Shown: positions 16,425-25,235 of the stretch, piece by piece
Layout: every line of letters starts with the position of its first letter
Numbering within the stretch: position 1 is the first letter of the stretch
NCBI GenBank assembly: GCA_027682925.1
Contig: JAQCYU010000015.1
Location: forward strand, 1-55,750
Reading direction: 5' to 3'
DNA length: 55,750 nucleotides
Source of the DNA: Coriobacteriaceae bacterium AF45-21
GTDB taxonomy: Bacteria; Actinomycetota; Coriobacteriia; Coriobacteriales; Coriobacteriaceae
The notes under the pieces: generated by a model
Seen by the model: the letters and a program-made list of their open reading frames with translations, nothing else
What the model was told of the DNA's origin: nothing
The model's database searches: none
Made by a program: the position numbers and the translations under genes

Positions 16425-17625
16425 ATGGACGCCAAGTTTACCGAGCTCGTCGAGCAGCTGAACGGCCTCGATTTTAAGGGCATGTACGGCAGCGACTTCC
16501 TGCACACCTGGGATAAGACCACCGATGAGCTCAAGGCGCTCTACATCGTCGCCGACGCCCTGCGCGAGCTGCGCGAGAACAACGTTTCGTCCAAGATCTT
16601 CGATTCGGGTCTGGCTGTCTCGCTGTTCCGCGACAACTCCACCCGTACGCGCTTCTCCTTCTCTAAGGCCGCCAACCTGCTCGGCCTTGAGCTGCAGGAT
16701 CTGGACGAGAAGAAGTCCCAGATCGCCCACGGCGAGACCGTCCGCGAGACCGCTACCATGATCTCCTTCATGGCCGACGTCATCGGCATCCGCGACGACA
16801 TGTACATCGGCAAGGGCGACGCCTACATGGCCGAGGTCTCCGAGTCCGTGCAGCAGGCCTACGAGGATGGCGTTCTGGATCACCGTCCCACGCTCATCTC
16901 CCTACAGTCCGACTCCGATCACCCCACGCAGTCCTCTGCCGACATGCTCTACCTCATCAACGAGTTTGGTGGTCTTGAGAACCTCAAGGGCAAGAAGGTT
17001 GCTGTCACCTGGGCCTATTCGCCTCTTACGGCAAGCCGCTGTCCTGCCCGCAGTCGCTGATCAGCCTGCTGCCCCGCTTTGGCATGGACGTCACCCTGGC
17101 TCACCCCGAGGGCTACGACCTCATGCCCGAGGTCGTCGAGCGCGCCAAGGGCTATGCCGCCGAGTCCGGCACCACCTTTAAGCAGGTCAACACCATGGCC
17201 GAGGCCTCGAGGGCGCCGACATCGTGATCCCCAAGAGCTGGGCTCCGTTTGCCGCCATGGAGAAGCGCACCAACCTGTACGCCGAGGGCGACGATGCCGG
17301 CATCGCCGCGCTCGAGAAGGAGCTGCTCGCCCAGAACGCTACGCATCAGGACTGGTGCTCCACGACCGAGCTCATGGAGAAGACTGCCAACGGCCAGGAC
17401 ACCATCTTTATGCATCCGCTGCCCGCCGACATCTCCGGTGTCTCCTGCGAGCACGGCGAGGTCAACGCCGACGTCTTCGACATGCACCGCGTGGGCATGT
17501 ACAAGGAGGCCAGCTACAAGCCGTACGCCATCGCAGCCATGATGTTCCTGCAGAAGGTTGCCGATCCCGCCGCTACCCTCAAGGCCCTCGACGAGCGCAA
17601 CACCGCCCGTTGGTTCCAGGCCTAA
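16425..17625 (+). CDS. ygeW: YgeW knotted carbamoyltransferase (two frame breaks)
   Basis: Carbamoyltransferase of the YgeW group, about 400 residues after repair. The carbamoyl-phosphate loop FRDNSTRTRFSF is present at about 69-80, and FMHPLPADISG and the C-terminal ARWFQA tail are seen. The start ATG at 16425 follows GAAAGGATAT. Two breaks occur. Near 17022, CGCCTCTTAC lacks one C; repaired it reads YSPSYGKPLS. Near 17207, GAGGCCTCGAG lacks one T; repaired it reads AEAFEGADIVIPKSW. Coding then continues to the TAA at 17623-17625. E. coli YgeW is about the same length. In anaerobic urate degradation it probably transfers a carbamoyl group (carbamoyl phosphate to or from an amino acid-like product). 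Identity is firm; substrate is inferred. Confidence 0.9.
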
Positions 17626-17649
17626 AGCTGGGTTGAGGTAAGCCATGTA

Positions 17650-17687
17650 AAGGGGGCGCTCTGCCAACCGGCGGGGTGCCCCTTTTT
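17650..17687 (+). terminator. Terminator after ygeW
   Basis: An imperfect stem between AGGGGGCGC and GGTGCCCC is followed directly by TTTTT at 17683-17687. It lies 25 bp after the ygeW stop and separates it from mocA. Confidence 0.7.
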
Positions 17688-17775
17688 GCATCGTGGGCGT
17701 GCGGGATAAGCGCTTTCGATGTAGATGCCCCGCGACGCGAGTTATGGGTACGATGGTTTCAGGGGAGGTATCGCC

Positions 17776-18390
17776 ATGAAACTCGGTTGCGTCATTATGG
17801 CTTCGGGCGAGGGCAAGCGGCTTGGCTCTAACAAGATGCTTGCCGATATCTATGGCAAGCCGCTGATTGCCCGGACTATCGATTCGGTTCCCCGGGGCTT
17901 TGACGTCGTGGTTTCGACGCGTTGGCCCGAGGTCGCCCAGATTTGCGAGGACAAGCATTGCCCGTGCGTGCTGCACGATGGCAAGCTCAGGAGCGAAAGC
18001 GTCCGTGCGGGCCTTTCGTGGGGGGCGAGCCGCGGCTGGAAGGGTTGCCTCTTTTTGCCGGGCGACCAGCCGCTCGTGAGTTCGGATTCTTTTGAGGCCA
18101 TGGTTCGCGCGTTTGATGAGCGTGGCCGCAAGTATCCGGTGCGTCTTGCGTGCAACGGTGAGCCTTCGAGCCCGGTGCTCTTTCCGGCGGAACTGTTCGA
18201 TGCACTTATGTGTCTTGAGGGTAAGGACGGCGGCGGTTCGATCCTCAAGGACCGTACCGACGTGGTGCTGGTCGAGGCGCGTGCCTACGAGCTGTGGGAC
18301 GTCGATACCGTCAAGGGACAGCGACGCATAACGGAGCATATCGCCGCCTGCTCGTATTTTGATCGCGTGGCCAACTGCATCAATCAATAA
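17776..18390 (+). CDS. mocA: MocA-like molybdenum cofactor cytidylyltransferase
   Basis: A 204-residue nucleotidyltransferase that would attach CMP to molybdopterin to make the dinucleotide cofactor used by xanthine dehydrogenase-type enzymes. The N-terminal nucleotide loop reads MASGEGKRLGSNKMLADI, the standard G-x-S/G-x-R-M/L-G-x-x-K pattern. GCLFLPGDQPLVSSD contains the metal-binding GDxP motif, and GGGSILK lies near the end. The start ATG at 17776 is preceded by GGGAGGT; the longer frame from 17725 lacks a ribosome site. It is nine bases before the amidohydrolase gene, so they are probably co-transcribed. It belongs to the set of selenium-dependent hydroxylase accessory genes. Confidence 0.9.
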   Translation: MKLGCVIMASGEGKRLGSNKMLADIYGKPLIARTIDSVPRGFDVVVSTRWPEVAQICEDKHCPCVLHDGKLRSESVRAGLSWGASRGWKGCLFLPGDQPLVSSDSFEAMVRAFDERGRKYPVRLACNGEPSSPVLFPAELFDALMCLEGKDGGGSILKDRTDVVLVEARAYELWDVDTVKGQRRITEHIAACSYFDRVANCINQ

Positions 18391-18399
18391 GGAGCAATT

Positions 18400-19767
18400 A
18401 TGATCATCATCAAAAACGGCGCGCTCGTGACGCCCCAGGGGCTTCGCCGCGCCGATCTTGCCATGGATGGCGATAAGATCGTGCGGATTGCCGCGGCGAT
18501 TGAGCCGGCCGAGGGCGATACCGTCGAGGATGCTGCGGGCTGCTGGGTGTTCCCGGGCTTTATCGACGGCCACACGCACATGCAGTGCTGGACCGGCATG
18601 GATTGGACGGCCGATAGCTTTGAGACCGGTACGCGTGCGGCTGCCTGCGGCGGTACGACGACCATCGTGGACTACGCGACGGCCGATCGCGGCGTGACCA
18701 TGCCCGATGCCTTGGCCGAGTGGCATCGCCGCGCCGACGGAACCTGCACGGCCAACTACGCCTTTCATATGGCACTCGCCGAGTGGAACGAGCGCAACCG
18801 CGCCGACCTCTCGGCCATGCGCGAGGCGGGCGTATCGTCGTTCAAGACCTACTTTGCCTACGATCATCTGCGCCTGGACGATGCCGAGACGCTCGAGGTG
18901 CTGGAGGAGCTCAAGCGTATTGGCGGGATACTGTGCGTGCATTGCGAGAACGGTACGCTGGTGAATGAGCTGCAGAAGCGCGTGTTTGAGCAGGGTATCC
19001 ACGGGCCCGAGGGCCATGCGCTCAGCCGTCCGGATGTGTGCGAGGCCGAGGCAGTGAGCCGTCTGCTGTATCTGGCGCACTTGGCCGGGGATGCTCCGGT
19101 CAACGTGGTGCACCTTTCGACCAAGCTGGGGCTCGAGGCCATCCGTGCCGCTAAGGCGCGCGGGCAGAAGAATATCTATGTCGAGACCTGCCCTCAGTAT
19201 CTGATGTTCGACGATACGCGCTACTTGGAGCAGGGCGAGGACGGCTTTGCGGGCGCCAAGTATGTGATGAGCCCGCCGCTGCGCCATGCCGGCGACCGTG
19301 CGGCCCTGCGCGAGGCGCTTGTGGCCGGCGAGATCGATACCATCGCCACCGACCACTGCAGCTTTAATCTGCATGGGCAAAAGGACCGCGGGCGCGATGA
19401 CTTTCGCGCGATTCCCAACGGCGGGCCCGGTGTGGAGCATCGCCCCGTCGCGATCGCTACGAGCTTTGAGGGACAGCTGGGCCCCGAGGATCTGTGCCGC
19501 TTGATGAGCGAGAACCCGGCGCGCGTCTTTGGCATGTATCCGCGCAAGGGCTGTCTGGCCGAGGGCTCCGATGCCGACGTGTGCGTATGGGATCCCCAGG
19601 CGCGCTGGACCATTAGCGCGGCGACGCAGCATCAGGCTGTGGACTACACGCCGCTCGAGGGCTTTGAGGCACATGGTCGCGCCAAGGCCGTGTTTGTGAA
19701 CGGCGTGCTGGCTGCGCGCGACGGCGAGCCCACCGGAGCCCAACCCGGCCGCTACGTCCCCCGCTAA
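18400..19767 (+). CDS. hyuA: Dihydropyrimidinase / D-hydantoinase-like amidohydrolase
   Basis: A 455-residue cyclic amidohydrolase, expected to open a hydantoin- or dihydropyrimidine-like ring arising from purine breakdown. Metal and catalytic motifs: GFIDGHTHMQ (metal-binding HxH), GVSSFKTYFAY (K is the carbamylated bridging lysine), CVHCENG, VVHLSTK and TIATDHCSF (metal/proton-acceptor Asp). It corresponds in position to hyuA (ygeZ) of the E. coli cluster, though the 'dihydropyrimidinase' label is equally possible. RBS AAGGAG precedes the ATG. Its 3' end lies eight bases from the convergent yqeC. No damage seen. Confidence 0.88.
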   Translation: MIIIKNGALVTPQGLRRADLAMDGDKIVRIAAAIEPAEGDTVEDAAGCWVFPGFIDGHTHMQCWTGMDWTADSFETGTRAAACGGTTTIVDYATADRGVTMPDALAEWHRRADGTCTANYAFHMALAEWNERNRADLSAMREAGVSSFKTYFAYDHLRLDDAETLEVLEELKRIGGILCVHCENGTLVNELQKRVFEQGIHGPEGHALSRPDVCEAEAVSRLLYLAHLAGDAPVNVVHLSTKLGLEAIRAAKARGQKNIYVETCPQYLMFDDTRYLEQGEDGFAGAKYVMSPPLRHAGDRAALREALVAGEIDTIATDHCSFNLHGQKDRGRDDFRAIPNGGPGVEHRPVAIATSFEGQLGPEDLCRLMSENPARVFGMYPRKGCLAEGSDADVCVWDPQARWTISAATQHQAVDYTPLEGFEAHGRAKAVFVNGVLAARDGEPTGAQPGRYVPR

Positions 19768-19775
19768 CAGGAGGG

Positions 19776-20513
19776 CTACCGCTGGAGGCTGCTGGCGATG
19801 AGGGGGCGGTCGAGGGCTGCCTCAAAGCGATCTGCCATGGCCGGGTCGCTGAGCGTGTCGACTTGGTTGAGCATGATGCGGGCATTGTCGAGGTTCAACA
19901 TCTGCAGCTCGGCATTGAGCACCATGGCGACGCGCTCTGGGGTGGCAGCGTTGGTGGGCTCGCAGCCGCAGCGCTCGCAGAAGAGCTCGGGGCGGTGGAC
20001 AACCTTGGCGACGGGCTTGCCCAGCCCTGAGGCGCCGACGACCCAGACAACGTTTGCCGTGGCGGCGGGAATTACCGGCTCCCAGGCGGCATGCGCCTTG
20101 AGCGGGAGTCGCTTGCTGCCATCTGCCTCGGCCAACACATAGTCAAAGCGCTGCGCCAGCTGGTCGAGCGGCTCAGCGGGGGCGGAGAGCTTGCCTGTCT
20201 CCGGGTCCAAGACGCCTGCCTGGCAGATGCTTCCGCGCACAAGGCCCGCGCAGGCCTCGCAGGTGCAGCCGGGGGCATGCGCGGCACCCGGCTTCCAAGG
20301 CGCGGCATCCAGGCGACGGTTTGACCCGTCCCACGGCACGCCGGCGACGGGAAACATGTGCGTGGTGGTGCAGAGGAGCACGCGGCCGCCAGCGCGCATG
20401 AGCTCGAGACCCAGCGTCTTTAGCAAGGTCGACTTACCGCCACTGCCGATAATTGCGGTAATGCCCGGCTCGATCCTGAGCGCCGAGGCAAGATTGCCGC
20501 TAACCGTTTCCAT
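19776..20513 (-). CDS. yqeC: YqeC, selenium-dependent hydroxylase accessory protein
   Basis: A 245-residue accessory protein of the YqeC family, a marker of selenium-dependent molybdenum hydroxylase maturation. A P-loop is present at about 22-31 (IGSGGKSTLLK). CTTTHMFP and VLAEADGSKRLPLKAH are also typical, and a cysteine cluster (APGCTCEACAGL) sits in the middle. Nucleotide binding is expected, but the chemical step is not established. It is on the opposite strand to the rest of the cluster, convergent with the amidohydrolase and divergent from yqeB. The 102-bp gap to yqeB contains a palindrome and a TATAAT box. Confidence 0.88.
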   Translation of the reverse strand: METVSGNLASALRIEPGITAIIGSGGKSTLLKTLGLELMRAGGRVLLCTTTHMFPVAGVPWDGSNRRLDAAPWKPGAAHAPGCTCEACAGLVRGSICQAGVLDPETGKLSAPAEPLDQLAQRFDYVLAEADGSKRLPLKAHAAWEPVIPAATANVVWVVGASGLGKPVAKVVHRPELFCERCGCEPTNAATPERVAMVLNAELQMLNLDNARIMLNQVDTLSDPAMADRFEAALDRPLIASSLQR

Positions 20514-20526
20514 TTGTTCACCGCCG

Positions 20527-20583
20527 TATAATACTGTGATAATAAATAATCATCAGAGTAGCGGTCGAACCGCTTTTGCTCTG
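20527..20583. promoter_or_regulatory. yqeC-yqeB divergent region with extended palindrome
   Basis: TATAAT at 20527-20532 is a candidate -10 box. An interrupted palindrome follows: CAGAG (20554), AGCGGT (20560), CGA spacer, ACCGCT (20569) and CTCTG (20579-20583). It is placed to control one or both divergent genes. The -35 match is poor, so promoter direction is uncertain. Confidence 0.45.
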
Positions 20584-20615
20584 CTCAAACCGTAGCACAG
20601 GGAGGTGCCCCGGGA

Positions 20616-21410
20616 ATGCTCGTTTATGTTCGCGGCGCCGGCGATATCGCCACGGGTGTCGCTGCCCGTTTGGTGCGCGCCGGCGTGTCGGTCGTTATGG
20701 CCGATATCGCGGTTCCCACGTGCATCCGTCGTACAATCAGTTTTTGCGAGGCCATTCGCTTGGGCGAGGTCCAGGTCGAGGGTATTTGCGCCCGCTTGGC
20801 GCAGACGCCGACAGAGGTGCTTGCAATTACCGAGGCCGGAGACGTCGCCGTCGTGGTAGACCCCCAGGCCAAGATGCTCGACGAACTGAAGCCCGCGGCC
20901 GTGGTGGACGCGATTCTGGCCAAGCGCAACTTGGGCACCACGCGCGATATGGCGCCTGTCGTTATTGCCGTGGGACCGGGCTTCACCGCGCCGGTTGACT
21001 GCGACGCAGCGGTCGAAACCATGCGCGGGCATTTTTTGGGCCGCGTCATTACCCAAGGTTCGCCCCAGCCCAACACGGGCGTGCCGGGCGTCATCGCCGG
21101 CTATGGCAAGGAACGAGTTATCCACAGCCCCGCCGCCGGCGTGTTTCGGTCCGACCGCGCAATCGGCGACATCGTGAGCGCCGGAGACGTGATTGGCTAC
21201 GCGGGAGACACACCCATGTGCACGCAGATCGATGGCTGTCTGCGCGGGCTTTTGGCGAACGGCGTGCGGGTGACCGAGGGCTTTAAATGTGCCGACGTCG
21301 ACCCGCGCGGCGATGCCAGCTACATCAACTATATTTCGGACAAGGCGACGTCGGTCGGCGGCGGCGTGCTCGAGGCGCTCGCCATGCTCACCGGTGTATT
21401 CCAGGGATAG
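20616..21410 (+). CDS. yqeB: YqeB, EF2563-family selenium-dependent molybdenum hydroxylase system protein
   Basis: A 264-residue protein of the EF2563/YqeB family, found only with selenium-type molybdenum hydroxylases and probably involved in inserting or activating the selenium-containing cofactor. It begins MLVYVRGAGDIATGVAARLV, a Rossmann-like glycine loop, then MADIAVPTCIRRTISFCEAI. Further on come VVIAVGPGFTAPVDCDAAVE and a C-terminal GGGVLEAL. The ATG at 20616 is preceded by a GGGAGGTG site. It is followed nine bases later by the XdhC-family gene. Family membership is clear; mechanism is not known. Confidence 0.9.
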   Translation: MLVYVRGAGDIATGVAARLVRAGVSVVMADIAVPTCIRRTISFCEAIRLGEVQVEGICARLAQTPTEVLAITEAGDVAVVVDPQAKMLDELKPAAVVDAILAKRNLGTTRDMAPVVIAVGPGFTAPVDCDAAVETMRGHFLGRVITQGSPQPNTGVPGVIAGYGKERVIHSPAAGVFRSDRAIGDIVSAGDVIGYAGDTPMCTQIDGCLRGLLANGVRVTEGFKCADVDPRGDASYINYISDKATSVGGGVLEALAMLTGVFQG

Positions 21411-21419
21411 GAAATTGCA

Positions 21420-22460
21420 ATGGAAAAGCTCGATGTGGTGAATGCTGCGCTTGGCGCTCTGAAGGCTGGTAAGACGTGCGAGCTGGTGGTAGTTGCCGGC
21501 ACGGCAGGGTCATCGCCGCGCGGCGTGGGCGCCTGGATGGCCGTCTTTGCCGATGGCAGCCAAGCAGGTACCATCGGCGGCGGCAAGATCGAGCTCTTTG
21601 CGCTGAACGAGGCGCGCGAGCTGCTGGCCGCAGGGCAATCGCGTCTGGTCCGCTACACCATGGGCGGCGAGAACTCCGATACCGGCATGATCTGCGGCGG
21701 AGCCATCTGCCTGTGCTATCTGCACCTGGATGTATCGCAGGTGCCGTTGTTCCAGTCGGTTGCCGACGTCTTGGCGTATCGACGCATCGGCGACTTCGTC
21801 ATCGACTTTGAACCGTTTATCGCAAACGCGCTCGAGGGCGATGTGGCCGAGTACCATGGCGGGGCATCGCGCCATACCATTGCGGGCTGCCCCGAGCTTT
21901 CGCTGGTGGAGGAGGGGAGTAAGGTCACCTACACCAACGCCGCCTCCGAGATTCCCCCGGCGCACATCGAGACGCTCTGCCCCGAGGGCCTGACCTACAT
22001 CTTTGGCTGCGGACACGTGGGCGCTGCGACGGCGCGCGTACTCACGGCGGCGGGCTTTGCCGTTGTGGCGTGCGATGACCGCCCCGGCACGCTGACGCCC
22101 GAATGGGTGCCCGGTGTCTACGATCGTCGCCTGGTCGATTACAAGAACCTGAGCAAGCAGTGCCCCATCGGCCCGCGCGACTTGGTGGTCGTGGCCACGG
22201 CAGGCCACAAGTCCGATATCGACGTGGTGATTCAGGCCATGCGCGCTAAACCCGCCTATCTGGCTGCTTGGCTCGCGCCGCAAGACGGCCTTTGTGCGCG
22301 CCCGTTTGGAGCAGGAGGCTTTACGCAGGACCAGATCGACGGGCTGCACCTGCCGATCGGCGTTGCCATCGAGGCCGAGGATCCCGAGGAGATTGCCATC
22401 TCCATCGCCGCCGAGATGATCCACCTGCGCCGCACCAAACTCGTCCCCCGCAAGCGATAG
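21420..22460 (+). CDS. XdhC/CoxI-family cofactor maturation protein
   Basis: A 346-residue member of the XdhC/CoxI family, which binds molybdenum cofactor and helps sulfuration (or here possibly selenation) and insertion into hydroxylases. The N-terminal XdhC domain shows VVAGTAGSSPRGVGAWMAV and AGTIGGGKIE. The C-terminal Rossmann domain shows YIFGCGHVGAATARVL, then VACDDRPG and VVVATAGHKSDID. It starts nine bases after yqeB with an ATG. It is the last maturation gene before the permease; a dispersed palindrome follows its stop. The selenation role is an inference from the neighbouring yqeB/yqeC. Confidence 0.88.
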   Translation: MEKLDVVNAALGALKAGKTCELVVVAGTAGSSPRGVGAWMAVFADGSQAGTIGGGKIELFALNEARELLAAGQSRLVRYTMGGENSDTGMICGGAICLCYLHLDVSQVPLFQSVADVLAYRRIGDFVIDFEPFIANALEGDVAEYHGGASRHTIAGCPELSLVEEGSKVTYTNAASEIPPAHIETLCPEGLTYIFGCGHVGAATARVLTAAGFAVVACDDRPGTLTPEWVPGVYDRRLVDYKNLSKQCPIGPRDLVVVATAGHKSDIDVVIQAMRAKPAYLAAWLAPQDGLCARPFGAGGFTQDQIDGLHLPIGVAIEAEDPEEIAISIAAEMIHLRRTKLVPRKR

Positions 22461-22469
22461 TCTCATCCC

Positions 22470-22551
22470 CATATATGAGTTGCGGTGGAATAGGGACTGT
22501 TTATGCCTGTTAAGCCATCAAACAGTCCGTATTTCACCGCAACTGCTGTTT
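22470..22551. repeat. Dispersed palindromic repeat, copy 1 (before the permease)
   Basis: Arms 22478-22502 and 22520-22544 pair at 23 of 25 positions (AGTTGCGGTG...GACTGTTT and complement). The same element, including flanking CATATATG and GCTGTTT, recurs at 23978-24060. The pair brackets the permease gene. No U-tract follows. Confidence 0.8.
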
Positions 22552-22662
22552 GTCCCCGGGGGATGCAGGATAGCGGGTCAAAATGCTACCTGTGTCATAT
22601 GCCCTATAATGTCCGACCGTTGAGCGGCATGGGACCGCTGCTTAGGGTATGGGAGGCGCAAA

Positions 22663-23972
22663 TGGCAGAGTCGGCAGCAGGGGATGCCCTGTTCGAGCGT
22701 ACGGGAAAAGTTTCGTTTGTGCAGGTATTACCCCATGCACTGCAGCATGTGCTGGCGGCATTCGCGGGTATCGTCACGCCCGCCATCATTATCGCGTCGG
22801 TCTGTGGCTTTACCCCTCAAGAGGAAGCCGCTGTCATCCAGGCGTCGCTTGTCCTCTCGGCGCTCGACATTTTCCTTCAACAGTTCCCCATAAAAGGTGT
22901 CGTCGGTTCGGGCCTGCCCATCGTGATGGGCGCGAGCTTCACCTTCGTGCCGGCGCTCAAGGCGGTCGGTCTCGAGCTCGGCTTTGAGGCCGTGCTGGGC
23001 GCCAGGCAATCGGTGGCGCGCTCGTCGTGCTCTTCGGCCTGCTGTTTAGGCGCGTGAGCTTTCTGTTCCCGGCCCCGGTGCTCGGCACCGTCATCTTTGT
23101 CATTGGCCTGTCACTATGCCCAGTGGCGGTTGCTCCATGGCGGGCGGGGAGGGCGCGGCCGATTTTGGCAGTGTCACCAACTGGGCCGTCGCGCTCGTGA
23201 CGTTTGTCGTTACCTTTATGGCCGGCAACTACGGCAAGGGCGCGCTTAGACTGGGCAGCATCCTGGCCGGTATCTGCGCGGGCTTTGTTTTGGCTGCGGT
23301 GTTGGGCATGGTCGATTTCTCGGCCATCGCGACTGCCAGCTGGTTCGCCCCGCCGGCTCTGGGCGCCCATCGCCTGGTGTTCGACCCGGCCGCGTGCGCC
23401 GTCGTGGGCGTTGTCGCCATTGTCAACGCCGTGCAGGTCATGGGCGAGTTTGCCGCCGTGTCGTCCGCTGCGCTCGATATCCCTGCGACCGATAGCCAGA
23501 TCTCGGGTGGCCTGATCGCCAACGGCCTGGTCGGTATGCTGTCAGGCTTTTTGGGCGGCGTCCCCACGGCAACCTTTGGCCAGAATGTGGGCATTATCGC
23601 CGAGAACAAGGTCGTCAACCGCATGGTCTTTACGCTTGCCGCCGTCATCTTGCTCATCGCGGGCCTGCTGCCCAAGTGTGCGGCGGTACTCACGTCCATT
23701 CCGCAGCCGGTAATCGGCGGCGCCACGATCGGCGTGTTCGCGACCATCGGTATGAACGGTGTGGTCATGTTTGCCCGCCACGGCCTGTCTCAGCGCGATA
23801 CCACGCTCATGGGTCTCTCTATCGCCTTTGGCACGGGCATTGAGCGCACGGCCGGCGCGCTTGCCGGCGCTGGATTCCCCGCATGGTTGGCACCGTCTTT
23901 GGCGGATCCTCCATTGCTGTCGCCGCGCTCGTTGCTGTGATCCTCAACCTGGTCCTCCCGCGCCAAAAATAA
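22663..23972 (+). CDS. NCS2-family purine (xanthine/uracil-type) permease (three frame breaks)
   Basis: Nucleobase:cation symporter-2 family permease, about 437 residues after repair, with many hydrophobic segments. Start ATG 22663 has GGGAGG six bases upstream. Typical segments: VLPHALQHVLAAFAGIVTPA (TM1), GSGLPIVMGASFTFV, PVLGTVIFVIGLSL, the core QNVGIIAENKVVNR (NCS2 signature region), and IPQPVIGGATIGVF. Breaks: near 23002 (GCCAGG for GCCCAGG), between about 23112 and 23136, and near 23885 (TGGTTGG for TGGGTTGG). The repaired end reads ALVAVILNLVLPRQK with TAA at 23970-23972. Placed directly after the hydroxylase maturation genes, it probably imports xanthine or urate. Substrate is inferred. 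Confidence 0.85.
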
Positions 23973-23977
23973 CGCCC

Positions 23978-24060
23978 CATATATGAGTTGCGGTGGAATA
24001 GGGACTGTTTAAGCCTTTTAAGCCATCAAACAGTCCCTATCTCACCGCAACTGCTGTTTT
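23978..24060. repeat. Dispersed palindromic repeat, copy 2 (after the permease)
   Basis: Arms 23986-24010 and 24028-24052, again 23 of 25 paired, with loop-side changes relative to copy 1. It begins six bases after the repaired permease stop. The two copies are in the same orientation, 1.5 kb apart. Confidence 0.8.
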
Positions 24061-24293
24061 CCTCCGTGCCCTAGGGATCAATTTGTGCGGGGGAGTTGTG
24101 GAGTTGTGCAGGCAGACGAGGTTTTTCTGGAAATACGGTCCCGATGCGCGTATAGTACCGATTGTTTTGTCGGCTCCTGCTGCGTCGAGTCCAAACCGCG
24201 AAATGCCATGAGCGGCGCGGATGCAGTCAGGAGGCACGAGGACAACCCATCGTGGCCACGCCCCGTGCTTAAAACCCCAAGAAGGAGTGAACA
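24061..24293 (+). promoter_or_regulatory. Leader region of the ribosomal protein operon
   Basis: Untranslated stretch before rplE (the gene-free run is 23973-24293). A -10-like TATAGT lies at 24151-24156 with a weak -35. The following 130 bases contain pairable segments (CTCCTG near 24175 with CAGGAG near 24230, and CGTGGCCACG near 24250), suggesting a structured mRNA leader as is common for ribosomal protein operons. AGAAGGAG precedes the rplE ATG. Confidence 0.4.
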
Positions 24294-24851
24294 ATGGCAG
24301 AAGAGAAGTATGTGCCGCGTCTGAAGACCAAGTACAACAACGAGGTTAAGCAGCAGCTTCAGGACAAGTTCCAGTACGAGAACGTCATGATGATCCCCAA
24401 GTTTGAGAAGATCGTCGTAAACATGGGTGTCGGCGAGGCCGCTACCGATTCCAAGGCCATCGACGGTGCCGTGCGCGACCTGCGCGCCATCACCGGCCAG
24501 CAGCCGATGATCACCCGTGCCCGCAAGTCCATCGCTACCTTCCGCCTGCGCGCTGGTATGCCGATCGGCTGCAAGGTTACCCTGCGTGGCGACCGTATGT
24601 GGGAGTTCTTCGATCGTCTGACCTCCGTCGCGATCCCCCGTATCCGCGACTTCCGCGGCATCTCCGCCAAGAGCTTTGACGGCCGTGGTAACTTCTCCAT
24701 GGGCGTCACCGAGCAGCTCATCTTCCCCGAGATCGACTTCGACTCCGTCGATCACCAGCGTGGTATGGACATCACTTTCGTGACCACCGCCAACACCGAT
24801 GAGGAGGCCAAGGCCCTTCTGGACGCCTTCGGTTTCCCGTTCAAGAAATAG
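24294..24851 (+). CDS. rplE: 50S ribosomal protein L5
   Basis: Ribosomal protein L5, which binds 5S rRNA in the central protuberance; 185 residues, usual length. Diagnostic stretches: [44 protein letters not shown] and [19 protein letters not shown]. Starts at an ATG with a strong AGAAGGAG site. It is the first ribosomal gene here: the usual upstream rplN-rplX (and S10-operon) genes are absent and a permease lies 320 bp away. Intact. Confidence 0.97.
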   Translation: MAEEKYVPRLKTKYNNEVKQQLQDKFQYENVMMIPKFEKIVVNMGVGEAATDSKAIDGAVRDLRAITGQQPMITRARKSIATFRLRAGMPIGCKVTLRGDRMWEFFDRLTSVAIPRIRDFRGISAKSFDGRGNFSMGVTEQLIFPEIDFDSVDHQRGMDITFVTTANTDEEAKALLDAFGFPFKK

Positions 24852-24930
24852 GTTCACCTGCCCTATGAGCGCCGTTCCCAGAAGGGGGCGGCGCTTGGGG
24901 CGAACAATACTCTATGTGAGGAGGATATAA

Positions 24931-25116
24931 GTGGCTAAGACATCGATGATCGTCAAGTGCAATCGCAAGCAGAAGTTCTCTACTCGTGAGTACACGCGCT
25001 GCCAGCGCTGCGGCCGTCCGCACTCTGTGTACCGCAAGTTCGGCCTGTGCCGTGTCTGCTTCCGCGAGCTTGCACTCAAGGGCGAGCTTCCCGGCGTTAA
25101 GAAGGCCAGCTGGTAA
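24931..25116 (+). CDS. rpsZ: 30S ribosomal protein S14, zinc-binding type Z
   Basis: A 61-residue S14 of the short zinc-finger type, with CQRC and CRVC pairs holding the zinc. Starts with GTG at 24931, six bases after a GAGGAT ribosome site. It lies in the canonical L5-S14-S8 order. The short zinc form is usual in Actinobacteria and Firmicutes. The 119-bp gap to rpsH is larger than elsewhere in the operon and holds no gene. Confidence 0.97.
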   Translation: MAKTSMIVKCNRKQKFSTREYTRCQRCGRPHSVYRKFGLCRVCFRELALKGELPGVKKASW

Positions 25117-25235
25117 GTCACTACCAGCGTTTCAAGCATCAGTTTGGAACAGGGAAAACGCGCTAAAAAGGCTTTGCCGTTAAGGGCGGCGAAGAACCAA
25201 GAGCACGTGTTCATCAAGAACGAAGGAGAATCTGT

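Noticed and set aside
14787..19743. Long minus-strand open frames opposite ygeY, ygeW, mocA and hyuA-like genes
   Set aside because: Low-complexity Gly/Ala/Val/Asp or His/Arg-rich translations with no family features; plus-strand genes are certain.
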